Part shown: positions 10,025-19,071 of the stretch, one piece after another
Layout: each line of letters opens with the position of its first letter
How positions within the stretch are numbered: the first letter of the stretch is position 1
From: Chryseobacterium indologenes
Lineage (GTDB): Bacteria; Bacteroidota; Bacteroidia; Flavobacteriales; Weeksellaceae
DNA: 64,000 nt
NCBI GenBank assembly: GCA_016025055.1
Contig: CP065590.1
Location: forward strand, 1,798,001 to 1,862,000
Reading direction: 5' to 3'
Notes under the pieces: generated by a model
Seen by the model: the letters and a program-made list of their open reading frames with translations, nothing else
Databases searched by the model: none
Told to the model about the DNA's origin: nothing
Program-made: the position numbers and the translations under genes

Positions 10025-10888
10025 TTATTTCAAAAGTTGGTTGAAAGTATCTCCCTGTCTGATATCACCGGTGTTATAACCTTTCATAAACCATTCCTTA
10101 CGCTGTGCAGATGAGCCATGTGTAAAGCTTTCCTGGTTCACATACCCCTGTGATCTCTTCTGAATATTATCGTCTCCAACAGCTTGTGCAGCATCTATTG
10201 CAGACTCAATATCGCCAGGCTCCAGGATATGCTTGCTGTCATTTGTTCTTTTTGCCCAGACTCCTGCATAGAAATCAGCCTGAAGTTCTGTGGCAACAGA
10301 AACTCTGTTCATGTCAGCTTCCGAATATCTTCCGCTTCTTCTTAATGCATCCACTTTTTGAGTAGTTCCTAAAAGAGTCTGCACGTGATGTCCTACTTCG
10401 TGGGCGAGAACATAAGCTACTGTAAATTCAGTTACTTTAGCTCCAAATTTCTGCTGAAGTTCACCGAAAAAGCTCATATCCATATATACTTTCTGATCTG
10501 CAGGGCAATAGAATGGTCCCATTGCAGATTGAGCAGTACCACAAGCTGATTGTGTTGTATTTTCAAAAAGAACAACCTCAGGCGCGCTATAAGTCATTCC
10601 ATTTTCTTTAAAGATTTGATCCCAGGTAAGGATATTCCATTTGGCCATCATATCGACCATTTCTCCGATCTGTTTTTCCTGTGTAGTGAGCTCTCTTCTT
10701 TCTCCCGTATTTCCTGAAGACTGAATGCTGCCGGAATTCAGAATGCCGGAAGGATCGCCACCCAGAAAGAAAACGATTGCAGCTATAATTAAAGTTCCAA
10801 GGCCACCACCTACGATCATGCCACCTCCTCCGCCTCCGGAGCCACGGCGGTCATCAACGTTTCCGCCCCTGTCGTCTGTCCATCTCAT
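10025..10888 (-). CDS. Neutral zinc metallopeptidase (YpfJ family)
   Basis: 287 residues. A glycine-rich N-terminus is followed by one membrane segment (about 25-43) and a large domain with the zinc site HEVGH at 163-167 and a third-ligand region ATELQADFYAGVWA around 200-213. This is the YpfJ/KPN_02809 layout: a membrane-anchored predicted metallopeptidase with an unknown substrate. Two cysteines in ACGTAQSAMGPFYCP (about 116-129) are typical of the family. Confidence 0.92.
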   Translation of the reverse strand: MRWTDDRGGNVDDRRGSGGGGGGMIVGGGLGTLIIAAIVFFLGGDPSGILNSGSIQSSGNTGERRELTTQEKQIGEMVDMMAKWNILTWDQIFKENGMTYSAPEVVLFENTTQSACGTAQSAMGPFYCPADQKVYMDMSFFGELQQKFGAKVTEFTVAYVLAHEVGHHVQTLLGTTQKVDALRRSGRYSEADMNRVSVATELQADFYAGVWAKRTNDSKHILEPGDIESAIDAAQAVGDDNIQKRSQGYVNQESFTHGSSAQRKEWFMKGYNTGDIRQGDTFNQLLK

Positions 10889-10944
10889 ATCAATGTTTTT
10901 TTGTCACGTAAATTTATAAAATTAAAAGATAGATCATTGATTAA

Positions 10945-11250
10945 ATTATCCAATATTTGAGATTATTGATTATTAAACTTTTTAATCAGAACCTTTCTGT
11001 AGTACTCCTTATTATGTTCCTTACTATATTCAAGAAGTTTATCCTCATAAGATAGACTGTAAGTTTAGTTTGTAAAATTCTTTTATTTTTTGCTAGCGTT
11101 TCAGCGACATAATATTGTAGAGAGTATTTACAATTATATTTCGGAATATCAGTTGGCATTTTTATCATAGAGGATGTTGCTCCATTTTTATATTCAATGA
11201 AGTTCCTGTATTATTAATGAAGATAAGTCTTTGAGCATCGAATGCTGAAA
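10945..11250 (-). pseudogene. Possible gene remnant in three frames
   Basis: Three protein-like minus-strand stretches follow each other in different frames: one with LIFINNTGTSLNIKMEQ (about 11170-11250), one with MPTDIPKYNCKYSLQYYVAE then TLAKNKRILQTK (about 11060-11160), and one with YSLSYEDKLLEYSKEHNKEY then YRKVLIKKF, ending at a stop near 10975. No single frame is longer than 60 residues. This looks like a small decayed or frameshifted protein gene of unknown family. Coordinates are approximate. The rest of the 10889-11319 gap holds only the terminator at 11255-11285. Confidence 0.35.
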
Positions 11251-11254
11251 AATT

Positions 11255-11285
11255 AAATAAGAGGATACTGAATATCCTCTTATTT
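11255..11285 (-). terminator. Terminator after the LTA-synthase-like gene
   Basis: AAATAAGAGGATA / TATCCTCTTATTT, a perfect 13-base stem with a short loop, 35 bases after the sulfatase stop. Confidence 0.75.
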
Positions 11286-11319
11286 AAAAATGTATATTAT
11301 ATATTTTGAAACATAGTTT

Positions 11320-13398
11320 CTATTTATTTAGTTGTTTTGTTTTCAACCAATACGAAGTAGACTGGTAAGCGGAGATCGTTTCATCTACCAATTTCTGGTC
11401 TGCGGTTTTCAGCAATTTTTCGTTGTAATAAAGCTTAAACTCCGGAGCAAGGTCACTTTTATCAAGCTCTAAGGAGTACTGTTTCGCTTTTTTAACCGGT
11501 GAAATAATGGTTAACCGGTCGCCTTTTACAAATCCAAGATCCTGATAGGTGGCAATATAAGCCTTTGGCTGGAATTCTTTGGTGAAAACATCCTGACCCA
11601 GGAATTTCGATTGATAGCTGAAATTCAGCAATCCGAATAGGGTAGGCATCACATCAATCTGGGACATCAAAGTATCAAACTTTTGAGGCTGAATAAACCC
11701 TTCAGAGAAAATCATTGCCGGAATTCTGTATTTATCCATCGGAAGTTCCGTTTTACCGGCACTGGAAGCACAGTGGTCTGCGATAATGACAAAAACTGTA
11801 TTTTTATACCAATCCTGTTTTTTAGCCATATCAAAAAACAGCTTAAGAGAATAGTCTGTATATTTTACACCTCCTTCACGGGATTTTGAAGTTCCGGGAA
11901 TATCAATTCTTCCATCAGGATAGGTAAATGGTCTGTGATTCGAAACCGTCATCCAGTGGTTAAAGAATGGTTTCCCTGATTGGGCTTCCGCATTCATCAC
12001 CTGAATGGCTTTTCTGGCCATATCTTCATCGGCAACGCCCCAGACATTGGCAAAGGTAATTTCTTCCGGTTTAAAATTGTTTCGGTCTACAATACCATAG
12101 CCATTTCCTTCGAAGAAATCCTGCATATTATCAAAATAGCTGTGTCCGCCGTATAAGAATTTCACATCATAGCCTTTTGACTTGAATACATTTCCGGTGG
12201 TAAATTTATTTTTGTTGTCGTCTCTTTTAATAATACTTTCTCCGGCTGTAGGAGGAATACAAAGAGTAAGCGCTTCCAATCCGCGTACTGTTCTGTTTCC
12301 TGTAGCGTAAAGATTGGTAAACATCAATGATTTATCTGCCAGACTATCCAGGAATGGCGTTATTTTTTGAGTATTTCCGTAGTGTTCCATAAAATCTGCC
12401 GAAAGGCTTTCAATGGAAATAAGCACTACATTTTTCTTTACTTCCGGCTGCGCAGCAACAATATTTCTGGATAATGATGGCTGTGCATATTGGCTTAGAA
12501 AATTCTTTTCGGCCTGCTGCTGATCAATCTTTGAATAAAACTGGAAATAATCAAGTTCATTATGGGTAAATGCCCAGTAGAATTTTGGAATTCCGTTCGC
12601 TTCAATTTCGTCGGCAAATACATTGTCTGATTTGATCTGCATTAATGAAGGAATTGCTAAGGAGCTCAGAGCGCAAAGTACAATGAAAGTACCCAACAGA
12701 ACCATCTTCTGCTTAAAGTCCGGAAGTTCCAACAATTCATTTTTTTTTTTTTTGTAGATAAACCATGTAATGGTAAGGGTAACGATCATGATCGCAGAAA
12801 AGAGAGGAATTACAGGATAACTTTCCATGATATTACCAATCACTTCGTTGGTATAGATCAGGTAATCCACGGCAATGAAGTTATAGCGTACTCCAAATTC
12901 ATTATAAAAGAAGTATTCGCTAACCCCGTTAAAAATAATAACGAGAACGTAGAGCAATAATGTTACAAAGTATAAGACATTACGGATTTTTATTCTTTGT
13001 GCAGGCAGGAACAGCATTAATCCAAATAAAAAGGTCTTGATTCCTACGAACGCAAGAGCTACCTCTGTCACAGAACCCCCATATTGCTTGAAAATATTAT
13101 TGGGAATGAGCCAGATATACAGGAAAAATAACAACAGGGCGCTAAAAATAATATAACCGTAAGGCTTTTTATATTTTGAATTGGATAAAAATAAGAAATA
13201 GAGTGCGAGGATAGCACTGGCCATTATGAAAACAAAGATATCATTTACAAACCCTACCAATAGAACTTTTATGATTTCAAAAAATCCAAAACTTGCAGTA
13301 GTGATCGGATGAAAAAAGAATAGTATTCTTATTATCAACGAAATAATAAGATAAAAAATTCCTAAATACAGGAATGGTTTTATTTTTTGTAAGAACAT
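11320..13398 (-). CDS. LTA synthase family membrane sulfatase
   Basis: 692 residues from the ATG at 13398. The N-terminal third has about five transmembrane segments. The C-terminal part is an alkaline-phosphatase-fold sulfatase domain: SIESLSADFMEHYG opens it, TGNRTVRGLEAL carries the predicted catalytic threonine, and later VIIADHCASSAG holds metal-binding residues. The family transfers phosphoglycerol or phosphoethanolamine-type groups onto cell-surface glycans or lipids; the substrate in a Gram-negative flavobacterium is unknown. The frame extends upstream to 13467, but a -7 box at 13425-13432 falls inside that extension, so I chose the start at 13398. Confidence 0.9.
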   Translation of the reverse strand: MFLQKIKPFLYLGIFYLIISLIIRILFFFHPITTASFGFFEIIKVLLVGFVNDIFVFIMASAILALYFLFLSNSKYKKPYGYIIFSALLLFFLYIWLIPNNIFKQYGGSVTEVALAFVGIKTFLFGLMLFLPAQRIKIRNVLYFVTLLLYVLVIIFNGVSEYFFYNEFGVRYNFIAVDYLIYTNEVIGNIMESYPVIPLFSAIMIVTLTITWFIYKKKKNELLELPDFKQKMVLLGTFIVLCALSSLAIPSLMQIKSDNVFADEIEANGIPKFYWAFTHNELDYFQFYSKIDQQQAEKNFLSQYAQPSLSRNIVAAQPEVKKNVVLISIESLSADFMEHYGNTQKITPFLDSLADKSLMFTNLYATGNRTVRGLEALTLCIPPTAGESIIKRDDNKNKFTTGNVFKSKGYDVKFLYGGHSYFDNMQDFFEGNGYGIVDRNNFKPEEITFANVWGVADEDMARKAIQVMNAEAQSGKPFFNHWMTVSNHRPFTYPDGRIDIPGTSKSREGGVKYTDYSLKLFFDMAKKQDWYKNTVFVIIADHCASSAGKTELPMDKYRIPAMIFSEGFIQPQKFDTLMSQIDVMPTLFGLLNFSYQSKFLGQDVFTKEFQPKAYIATYQDLGFVKGDRLTIISPVKKAKQYSLELDKSDLAPEFKLYYNEKLLKTADQKLVDETISAYQSTSYWLKTKQLNK

Positions 13399-13424
13399 GT
13401 AATAACTATCTATATTAGTTTTCA

Positions 13425-13432
13425 CAAAGATA
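13425..13432 (-). promoter_or_regulatory. -7 promoter box for the LTA-synthase-like gene
   Basis: Minus strand TATCTTTG, 26 bases before the ATG at 13398. It decides against the longer start at 13467. Confidence 0.5.
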
Positions 13433-13554
13433 GTTTTTGTACACAACTTTTGACATATAAAAAGCAAAACATCCCGTTTATTAGTAAGATTTTATAAGTT
13501 TTTAAGTGAAAATTAAACTCTGATCGTCGGCAAATATTATGTGTTTTATAGCTA

Positions 13555-13587
13555 AAAATAAAGGTTGCCCTACTAATAAGACAACCT
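13555..13587 (-). terminator. Terminator after ribH
   Basis: Minus-strand hairpin AGGTTG / CAACCT with a 14-base loop, then a T-rich tail, just downstream of the ribH stop. Confidence 0.6.
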
Positions 13588-13613
13588 CCGTATATTGTTA
13601 AAAAGATCAGAAA

Positions 13614-14132
13614 TTAAGAGTGGCCGAAACCGATATTTCCTTTCTTGTCAGATAATTTCTTTTTGAAATCAATCATTCTTAGAGCGGTAACCGCTGCTTC
13701 TACACCTTTATTTCCAAGATCTCCGCCACTTCTTGCGATAGATTGTTCTTTGGTATCATCTGTCAGTACACAGAAGATGGTAGGAGTATCAGTCATAATA
13801 TTACAATCTTTTATTCCCTGGGCTACTGCAGAGCAGACATAATCAAAATGAGGAGTTTCTCCGCGGATGACACATCCGATAGAAATTACTGCATCATATT
13901 TTCTTTCTTTGCAAAGCTGCATGCTTGCATAGTTTAATTCAAATGCTCCAGGCACCGGGAAAAGTTTAATGTTTTCAGGTTTTACACCCTCTTTTTCAAG
14001 GATTTCCAGAGCTGCATCACGAAGATTGTACGTTACAAAATCATTCCACTCAGAAAAAACAATGCCGATAGAAAAATCTTCGGCATTGGTTATATGAAGT
14101 GGCTTGTAATCGGAAAGATTAACTGTTGCCAT
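13614..14132 (-). CDS. ribH: 6,7-dimethyl-8-ribityllumazine synthase
   Basis: 172 residues. Penultimate step of riboflavin synthesis, condensing the ribityl-diaminouracil with dihydroxybutanone phosphate. Motifs: FSEWNDFVT near the N-terminus, PGAFELNYA around 61-69, and the diagnostic GCVIRGETPHFDYV around 86-99. It follows the TPR protein by 3 bases and ends with a terminator, so the pair is one transcript. Confidence 0.96.
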   Translation of the reverse strand: MATVNLSDYKPLHITNAEDFSIGIVFSEWNDFVTYNLRDAALEILEKEGVKPENIKLFPVPGAFELNYASMQLCKERKYDAVISIGCVIRGETPHFDYVCSAVAQGIKDCNIMTDTPTIFCVLTDDTKEQSIARSGGDLGNKGVEAAVTALRMIDFKKKLSDKKGNIGFGHS

Positions 14133-14135
14133 TTT

Positions 14136-14843
14136 TTAATAATATTTAGTCATTTCAATATAAGAATCAGACATTCCGTTGTCGTAGTCCTGATATTTCT
14201 CGTCAATGGCCGAGAAGTATTTTTTAGCTTCCGCATTCTTTTTTAATCCTAAAGCAACAATACCTGCTTTTCTGGTAAAGAAGTATTTTGTGTAAGGATC
14301 ATCAGAAGCATTGGCTGCTTTATCCAATAATGCTAAAGCTTCATCATTTTTATTAAGACCTGATTTAGCATCTGCCATAGCTCCGTATTTCATTGCTACC
14401 AACGTTTTGTTGTCGGAAGAGAATTTATCAAGAAGATCATAAGCTTCCTGAAATTTTCCTTCTTTAAACTTCAATAAACCTGCATTGTAAGCTGAAAGCT
14501 GCCCAACACTTGTTCCTGAATAATCGTTATATGTGCCAACAAAACCAGGATTTGCAGCTGACTTTCCTCCTAAAGCTTCTTTATCTTTACCTTCTGCAAG
14601 GTTTTTCTGAGCAGCAAGGAAACTTTTTACAGCTTCAGTATTTTTAGGAGCCACTACAAATTGCTTATATCCAAAGAATCCTAAAACTCCTAAGATTAAA
14701 ACTCCAAATGCAATACCTAAAGGCTTTGAATATTTTTCAAGAAATCTCTCAGTGTTTAAAGCCTCTCTGTCAAGGTCTTTAAAAAACTCAACCGTTTCTT
14801 TACCTTCTTGCTCGTTTTGAGCGTTCTTTCCCAATTTTGCCAT
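14136..14843 (-). CDS. Membrane-anchored tetratricopeptide repeat protein
   Basis: 235 residues. A charged cytoplasmic N-terminus is followed by one transmembrane helix (about 44-64, ILGVLGFFGYKQFVVAP) and TPR-like helical pairs to the C-terminus. This layout is common in flavobacteria upstream of ribH and resembles YfgM-type anchored TPR proteins; its partner is unknown. A complete promoter lies at 14865-14895. Confidence 0.8.
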   Translation of the reverse strand: MAKLGKNAQNEQEGKETVEFFKDLDREALNTERFLEKYSKPLGIAFGVLILGVLGFFGYKQFVVAPKNTEAVKSFLAAQKNLAEGKDKEALGGKSAANPGFVGTYNDYSGTSVGQLSAYNAGLLKFKEGKFQEAYDLLDKFSSDNKTLVAMKYGAMADAKSGLNKNDEALALLDKAANASDDPYTKYFFTRKAGIVALGLKKNAEAKKYFSAIDEKYQDYDNGMSDSYIEMTKYY

Positions 14844-14864
14844 AAGTTTTTAAAAATTGAACTG

Positions 14865-14895
14865 CAAATTTAATTGTTTCTGAATGATTTACAAA
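14865..14895 (-). promoter_or_regulatory. Promoter of the TPR protein-ribH transcript
   Basis: Minus strand TTTG (14895-14892), 19 bases, TAAATTTG (14872-14865): an essentially consensus Bacteroidota promoter, 22 bases from the start codon. Confidence 0.7.
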
Positions 14896-14956
14896 ATACT
14901 TTATCAGTATTATTGTTGAAATGTTGCCAATTCGTGTTTCATGATACTAAAAACGC

Positions 14957-15029
14957 TTCGGCTCCGCTCTGTATAACATTTCTGAAAACATTTGTTTCAG
15001 GTGGATGGTTATACGGAGCGAAGCCGGAA
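14957..15029. repeat. Nested inverted-repeat element
   Basis: Outer imperfect arms (14957-14977, containing TTCGGCTCCGCTC and GTATAAC; 15008-15029, containing GTTATAC and GGAGCGAAGCCGG) enclose a perfect inner hairpin CTGAAA (14982-14987) / TTTCAG (14995-15000). It is much more GC-rich than the surroundings and non-coding. It may be a dispersed palindromic repeat that also acts as the apt terminator. Confidence 0.6.
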
Positions 15030-15048
15030 TTTATTTTCAATAGATATG

Positions 15049-15585
15049 CTAATATTCTAAAACGTGGTAGACTTCAGCACCGAATTTTTTCAGTTTTTCA
15101 TCTCCTTTCAGTCCTTTTAATCCAATCAGGAAACTGAATTGAGATACTGTTGCTCCTTGTTTTTCTACTAATTTTGCCGCAGCTTCTGTTGTTCCGCCGG
15201 TGGCAAGAAGATCATCATGGATGAGGATTCTTTGTCCTTTTTTAATCTGGCCTTCGCGGGTTTCAATGATGGCGCTTCCGTATTCCAGATCATAGCTTTC
15301 CGAAATGATTGGGGGAGGAAGTTTTCCTGCTTTTCTGATCAGGATGAAAGGAACTTCTAATGCTACAGCAATAGCGATTCCAAACAGATATCCGCGACTT
15401 TCTATTCCGCAGACGGCATCTATTTTACCTTTGCTGAAAGCTGCAAGATCTGCTATTACATCTTCATAAAGTTTCGGGTCTAAAAAAATAGGTGAAATAT
15501 CCTTAAACTGTATTCCGGGAATCGGAAAATCAGGGATATTTTCAATTGTTTCTTCCAGTTTTTTGATCAGTTCTGCTGAAGCCAT
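15049..15585 (-). CDS. apt: Adenine phosphoribosyltransferase
   Basis: 178 residues, the usual size. Salvages adenine to AMP using PRPP. The PRPP-binding loop ILIHDDLLATGGT lies around 124-136, and the N-terminus carries IPDFPIPGIQFKDISP. The start codon is adjacent to the stop of the upstream lipoprotein gene, so the two are co-transcribed. Confidence 0.95.
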   Translation of the reverse strand: MASAELIKKLEETIENIPDFPIPGIQFKDISPIFLDPKLYEDVIADLAAFSKGKIDAVCGIESRGYLFGIAIAVALEVPFILIRKAGKLPPPIISESYDLEYGSAIIETREGQIKKGQRILIHDDLLATGGTTEAAAKLVEKQGATVSQFSFLIGLKGLKGDEKLKKFGAEVYHVLEY

Positions 15586-16794
15586 CTATGGGTTTATTTT
15601 ATAGCTGGAAATTTTCCAGTCTCCGTTTACATTTTTAAGTCCGAAAGTTACTTTCAGTGAAGTTGTTTTTCCGTTTTTATCGGTAACATCATAGGTAGCA
15701 TTTACACTGGCTCCATTCGCATTGGCAGCGCTTGTTGTGATGTTCTTCACACTTACATTTTTTACCGCTCCAAAACCTGAGTTAGGGTTTGAGAAAGATT
15801 CATAGCTTCCCCAGCTTGGGTTATTTGATGTTTCGTATGCGGCCTTTAAATTCTGAGAGCTTACGCTGTTTAAAAACTTACTTACGGTATTTTTCGGATC
15901 GGCAGCTGGTTGTTTTGGCGCAGCCGGAGTTGCGGGAGTAGCAGTTGTTCCTTGTTCAGTAGTTGTAGAAGGTACCGTAGCCGATGGATTGTTTGGATCT
16001 ACCACTGCACTTGGCTGTTGTGCTACAGCTGTAGTATCTGTTTTCGGAACTGCAGGAACTTTTAGAGCTGCAGCGTTTACATCAAGGCCTATTTTTGACA
16101 TTTTGAACGTTTTAGCCGTTGTTTTTACGGAAACCGTGATGTCAATTTTGTTATCTACTACTTTTGAAGCAGAAATAGATGAGAACTTCAGGTTGAACCC
16201 TTTGAAGTTATTATCCTGCATTAAATTTTTGGCTGTAGACAGTCTTACCCCGTTGCTGAAAACTTCTAAAGTAGCTTCAAGGCCTGCTCCTGTAAATGAT
16301 ACGGGATTTCCCGCTGCATCCACAAGTCTTGGAATAACCTGGATCGCCGTAGGTGCACCGCTTCCATCATTTCCGGTAGGTGTTGTAACAATGGTTAATG
16401 ATCCTGCTTTTACGTCATTGGGGTCACTTTCTTTAGCTTTATCATCACCGAAGATATTCATTTCTCCTAATGATGGCGGGTCTGTACTGGCCCATTCTAT
16501 TCCGTTTTTTTGTGCAACTTCGTCAGCAAGGCTAAGGATTTCAGGAACCTTTTTCCCGTTGATAAGTTTTCCAAGAGCTTTGAGCTCATTTACATCACCA
16601 TCGGCTTCTACACCAAATGTTTTAAGGATATAAAGAGCTTCATTAAACTTAATCTGTTTAATGGTTGATAAGCTGGAAGTCATATCGTTGATACTTGACT
16701 GCAGCGTTTTAGTATTCGTAGCATCTACATGATCTTTCTTACATGCTGTGAAAAGCAAAAGACTGAAAACAAGTAGAAAAGAAAACTTTTTCAT
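15586..16794 (-). CDS. Lipoprotein with DUF4878/NTF2-like C-terminal domain
   Basis: 402 residues with a lipoprotein signal (SLLLFTAC, acylated Cys18). The N-terminal part contains a helical segment resembling DUF6694-type lipoproteins (around 30-95), then a beta-rich middle. A Pro/Thr/Ala-rich linker spans about 255-305. The C-terminal ~100 residues (NTVSKFLNSVSSQNLKAAYE ... GDWKISSYKINP) look like an NTF2-like DUF4878 domain. The family assignments are my recognition, not a search. Function unknown; predicted periplasmic and lipid-anchored. It is followed directly by apt. Confidence 0.7.
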   Translation of the reverse strand: MKKFSFLLVFSLLLFTACKKDHVDATNTKTLQSSINDMTSSLSTIKQIKFNEALYILKTFGVEADGDVNELKALGKLINGKKVPEILSLADEVAQKNGIEWASTDPPSLGEMNIFGDDKAKESDPNDVKAGSLTIVTTPTGNDGSGAPTAIQVIPRLVDAAGNPVSFTGAGLEATLEVFSNGVRLSTAKNLMQDNNFKGFNLKFSSISASKVVDNKIDITVSVKTTAKTFKMSKIGLDVNAAALKVPAVPKTDTTAVAQQPSAVVDPNNPSATVPSTTTEQGTTATPATPAAPKQPAADPKNTVSKFLNSVSSQNLKAAYETSNNPSWGSYESFSNPNSGFGAVKNVSVKNITTSAANANGASVNATYDVTDKNGKTTSLKVTFGLKNVNGDWKISSYKINP

Positions 16795-16811
16795 TTTTAT
16801 TTGGTTTGTTG

Positions 16812-16819
16812 CAAATTTA
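16812..16819 (-). promoter_or_regulatory. -7 promoter box for lipoprotein-apt
   Basis: Minus strand TAAATTTG, 17 bases before the lipoprotein ATG. Confidence 0.5.
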
Positions 16820-16996
16820 GTAAAACCTTTATTAATAGTGGATTTTTATTTTTTGTTTTGTTATTCTTTTACATTACGATTGAATAAAGTGAACAAATTT
16901 TCTACTTATTGAGGGTGAGAATCAACCGGATGATAATACAGTCAGATCAGCTGTTTAGTGTATAACCTGTCCGGAAATTCCTGATTTTGTGCGAAA

Positions 16997-17023
16997 AAAA
17001 GACCGATCAATGACCGGTCTTTT
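16997..17023 (-). terminator. Terminator after the act operon
   Basis: AAAAGACCG / CGGTCTTTT stem with a 9-base loop, 24 bases after the actF stop. It closes the alternative complex III operon. Confidence 0.75.
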
Positions 17024-17046
17024 AAATTTTATCTTGTTATAAGTCC

Positions 17047-18378
17047 TTAGAAAGGATACTCATAAATTTCAGATTCGTGTAGGTAAGGGTTTCCTGTAGG
17101 AATCAACTTCAGTTTAGATAGAGCTGAAAGTACAGTAAACATAAATAATCCACCAACGAACAGGATAGCTCCTAAGATTAACAAGAATACTTCAGGAGTG
17201 TTCCAGTATGGTCCTACCGTTCCCGGCATTACCATGTTGAAGTAATCCAGGATGTGTCCCAGGATCACAACAACTGCCATTGTAGTTACTACTTTGTAGT
17301 TTCTCTTAATGCTGCTACTTACTAATACCAATAATGGTAACAAGAAGTTGATGATCAACATTGGTAAGAAAGTAGGAGAGTAGTGCTGGAATCTTCCGAA
17401 GAAGTAATTAACTTCTTCCGGTACGTTAGCATACCAATATAGCATGAACTGAGCGAACCATGTATATGTCCAAAGCATACTTGTAGCGAAAAGGAAAACT
17501 CCTAAATCGTGTAAGTGGTTGTCATTAAACTGTGGTAAGAAACCATTTTTCTTAAGATAAACACTTAATAAAATGATAACAGCAATACCACTTGAAAGGC
17601 AGCTAACCATTGAATACCAGATATACATTGTAGAATACCAGTGAGGGTCAATAGACATCAACCAGTCCCAAGCCCATGCAGCAGATGCAAATCCGAAGAA
17701 TGCAATATATCCTACAGCCCATCTGTAAAGCATTTGATACTCTACTTTAGACTTGGTTTCGTCTACTTTTTTAGACTGAGCCTTTAATTTCCATGCGAAG
17801 AAAGAAGCACCTACTACATAAATGATCGTTCTGATTGCATAAAAAGGGATATTTAAGAATCTTTTCTTTTCGAATAAAATTACGTCGAAATGAGCAGAGT
17901 TAGGGTCTGTTAATTCCGGATCCATCCAGTGGAACAAATGGCCATTGTGAGTGATGTTTAAAATCATCATGATAACCAGGATAGCCCCTCCGTAAGGAAT
18001 ATAAGAAGCAATAGCCTCCATTACTCTTGTAATAATAATTGGCCAACCAGCGTGGGCAGCGTGCTGAATACAGTAAAAAAACAATACAGCACAACTTACT
18101 CCAAAGAAAAAGACAGCTACAAAGTGTAATGAAGCTAAAGGCTGATTGTGAACCTGAAGCTCAGCATGCTCTAAGTGAGCTGCGTGGTCTTGAGGCCCAA
18201 CCATTTCACTTGAGTGTGTAGGAGCATTATGACCTGAAGCATGAACAGCTTCCATCATTTGTTCTATTTTCTCAGTAGAAAGTCCTTTATTCATAAAGAA
18301 ACCAATACCGAACAGAACTAAACCTACAACAAGAAGTATTATAGAAGTTGATTTTAATTTTGGTGAAAAACTATACAT
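17047..18378 (-). CDS. actF: Alternative complex III subunit ActF (NrfD-like quinol-binding membrane protein)
   Basis: 443 residues with about ten transmembrane helices. Alternative complex III moves electrons from menaquinol to cytochrome c or directly to an oxidase, in place of cytochrome bc1. ActF is the second, diverged NrfD-like subunit and carries no cofactor motif. The long periplasmic-side loop after helix 1 is His-rich (HAAHLEHAELQVHN). It is the last gene of the six-gene operon; no oxidase genes follow, and a terminator closes the unit. Confidence 0.9.
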   Translation of the reverse strand: MYSFSPKLKSTSIILLVVGLVLFGIGFFMNKGLSTEKIEQMMEAVHASGHNAPTHSSEMVGPQDHAAHLEHAELQVHNQPLASLHFVAVFFFGVSCAVLFFYCIQHAAHAGWPIIITRVMEAIASYIPYGGAILVIMMILNITHNGHLFHWMDPELTDPNSAHFDVILFEKKRFLNIPFYAIRTIIYVVGASFFAWKLKAQSKKVDETKSKVEYQMLYRWAVGYIAFFGFASAAWAWDWLMSIDPHWYSTMYIWYSMVSCLSSGIAVIILLSVYLKKNGFLPQFNDNHLHDLGVFLFATSMLWTYTWFAQFMLYWYANVPEEVNYFFGRFQHYSPTFLPMLIINFLLPLLVLVSSSIKRNYKVVTTMAVVVILGHILDYFNMVMPGTVGPYWNTPEVFLLILGAILFVGGLFMFTVLSALSKLKLIPTGNPYLHESEIYEYPF

Positions 18379-18386
18379 TTCTTTTC

Positions 18387-19070
18387 TTATTTTTTAGTTT
18401 CGGTAGTCGTTTCAGTTGCTGGTGCCGCTGTAGCTGCTGCCGGTGCTGCTGCTCCTTTTTTGAAAGCACTCATCACATACATAGCCACTCTCCATCTGTC
18501 TCCTGCGTTCAGTTGTCCCGCATAAGATCCCATTGCATTTCTACCGTTTGTTAATACATAATGAACAGATCCTACAGTAATTTCTCTGTCAGCATAATTA
18601 GGTACTCCTGAGAATGCTCCGGTTTGTACAATAGGTCCTTGTCCATCTCCTCCTGTTCCGTGACATGCAGCACAAGTGTGATCAAACAATACTTTTCCTC
18701 TTTCAAGATCCTTGGCAGCATTAGCCGGGTTCAGAGGAGAAGTCGTAAGTTTTTTAGAAGCATCATACCCTGCATTGTACTCGTCAACGTTTTTAGGTAA
18801 TAAGCTTTCTTCAAAAACACCATCTTTATTCTGAGCTACTGATCCTTCTACCGGAGAAAGACCTGTAGCCCCATTATTTTTTACGAAAGCAGGAATTTCA
18901 TTTTCATGATCTGAATACGCGTCCTGAGCTTTCATCAATGGATCATAAGCTACCGGAAAATACATGTCCGGGAAATATACCAGCGGAGTATTCTCCTTTG
19001 GCCCGCAAGAGTTAAGTAAAACTGTTGTTAAACCTAAAACTGCTGTAATTCTTAATACACTATTTTTCAT
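18387..19070 (-). CDS. actE: Alternative complex III subunit ActE (monoheme cytochrome c lipoprotein)
   Basis: 227 residues with a lipoprotein signal (VLLNSCGP, Cys22). One c-type heme site, CAACH, is at 133-137, with a candidate axial methionine in NAMGSYAGQL about 40 residues later. The C-terminus is an Ala/Thr-rich tail. It acts as the electron-exit cytochrome of the complex. The gene is one base from the actD stop and eight bases before actF. Confidence 0.92.
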   Translation of the reverse strand: MKNSVLRITAVLGLTTVLLNSCGPKENTPLVYFPDMYFPVAYDPLMKAQDAYSDHENEIPAFVKNNGATGLSPVEGSVAQNKDGVFEESLLPKNVDEYNAGYDASKKLTTSPLNPANAAKDLERGKVLFDHTCAACHGTGGDGQGPIVQTGAFSGVPNYADREITVGSVHYVLTNGRNAMGSYAGQLNAGDRWRVAMYVMSAFKKGAAAPAAATAAPATETTTETKK

Positions 19071-19071
19071 T

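Noticed and set aside
15989..16633. Long plus-strand frame opposite the lipoprotein gene
   Set aside because: Antisense shadow of a gene with biased codons; no start context and low-complexity product.
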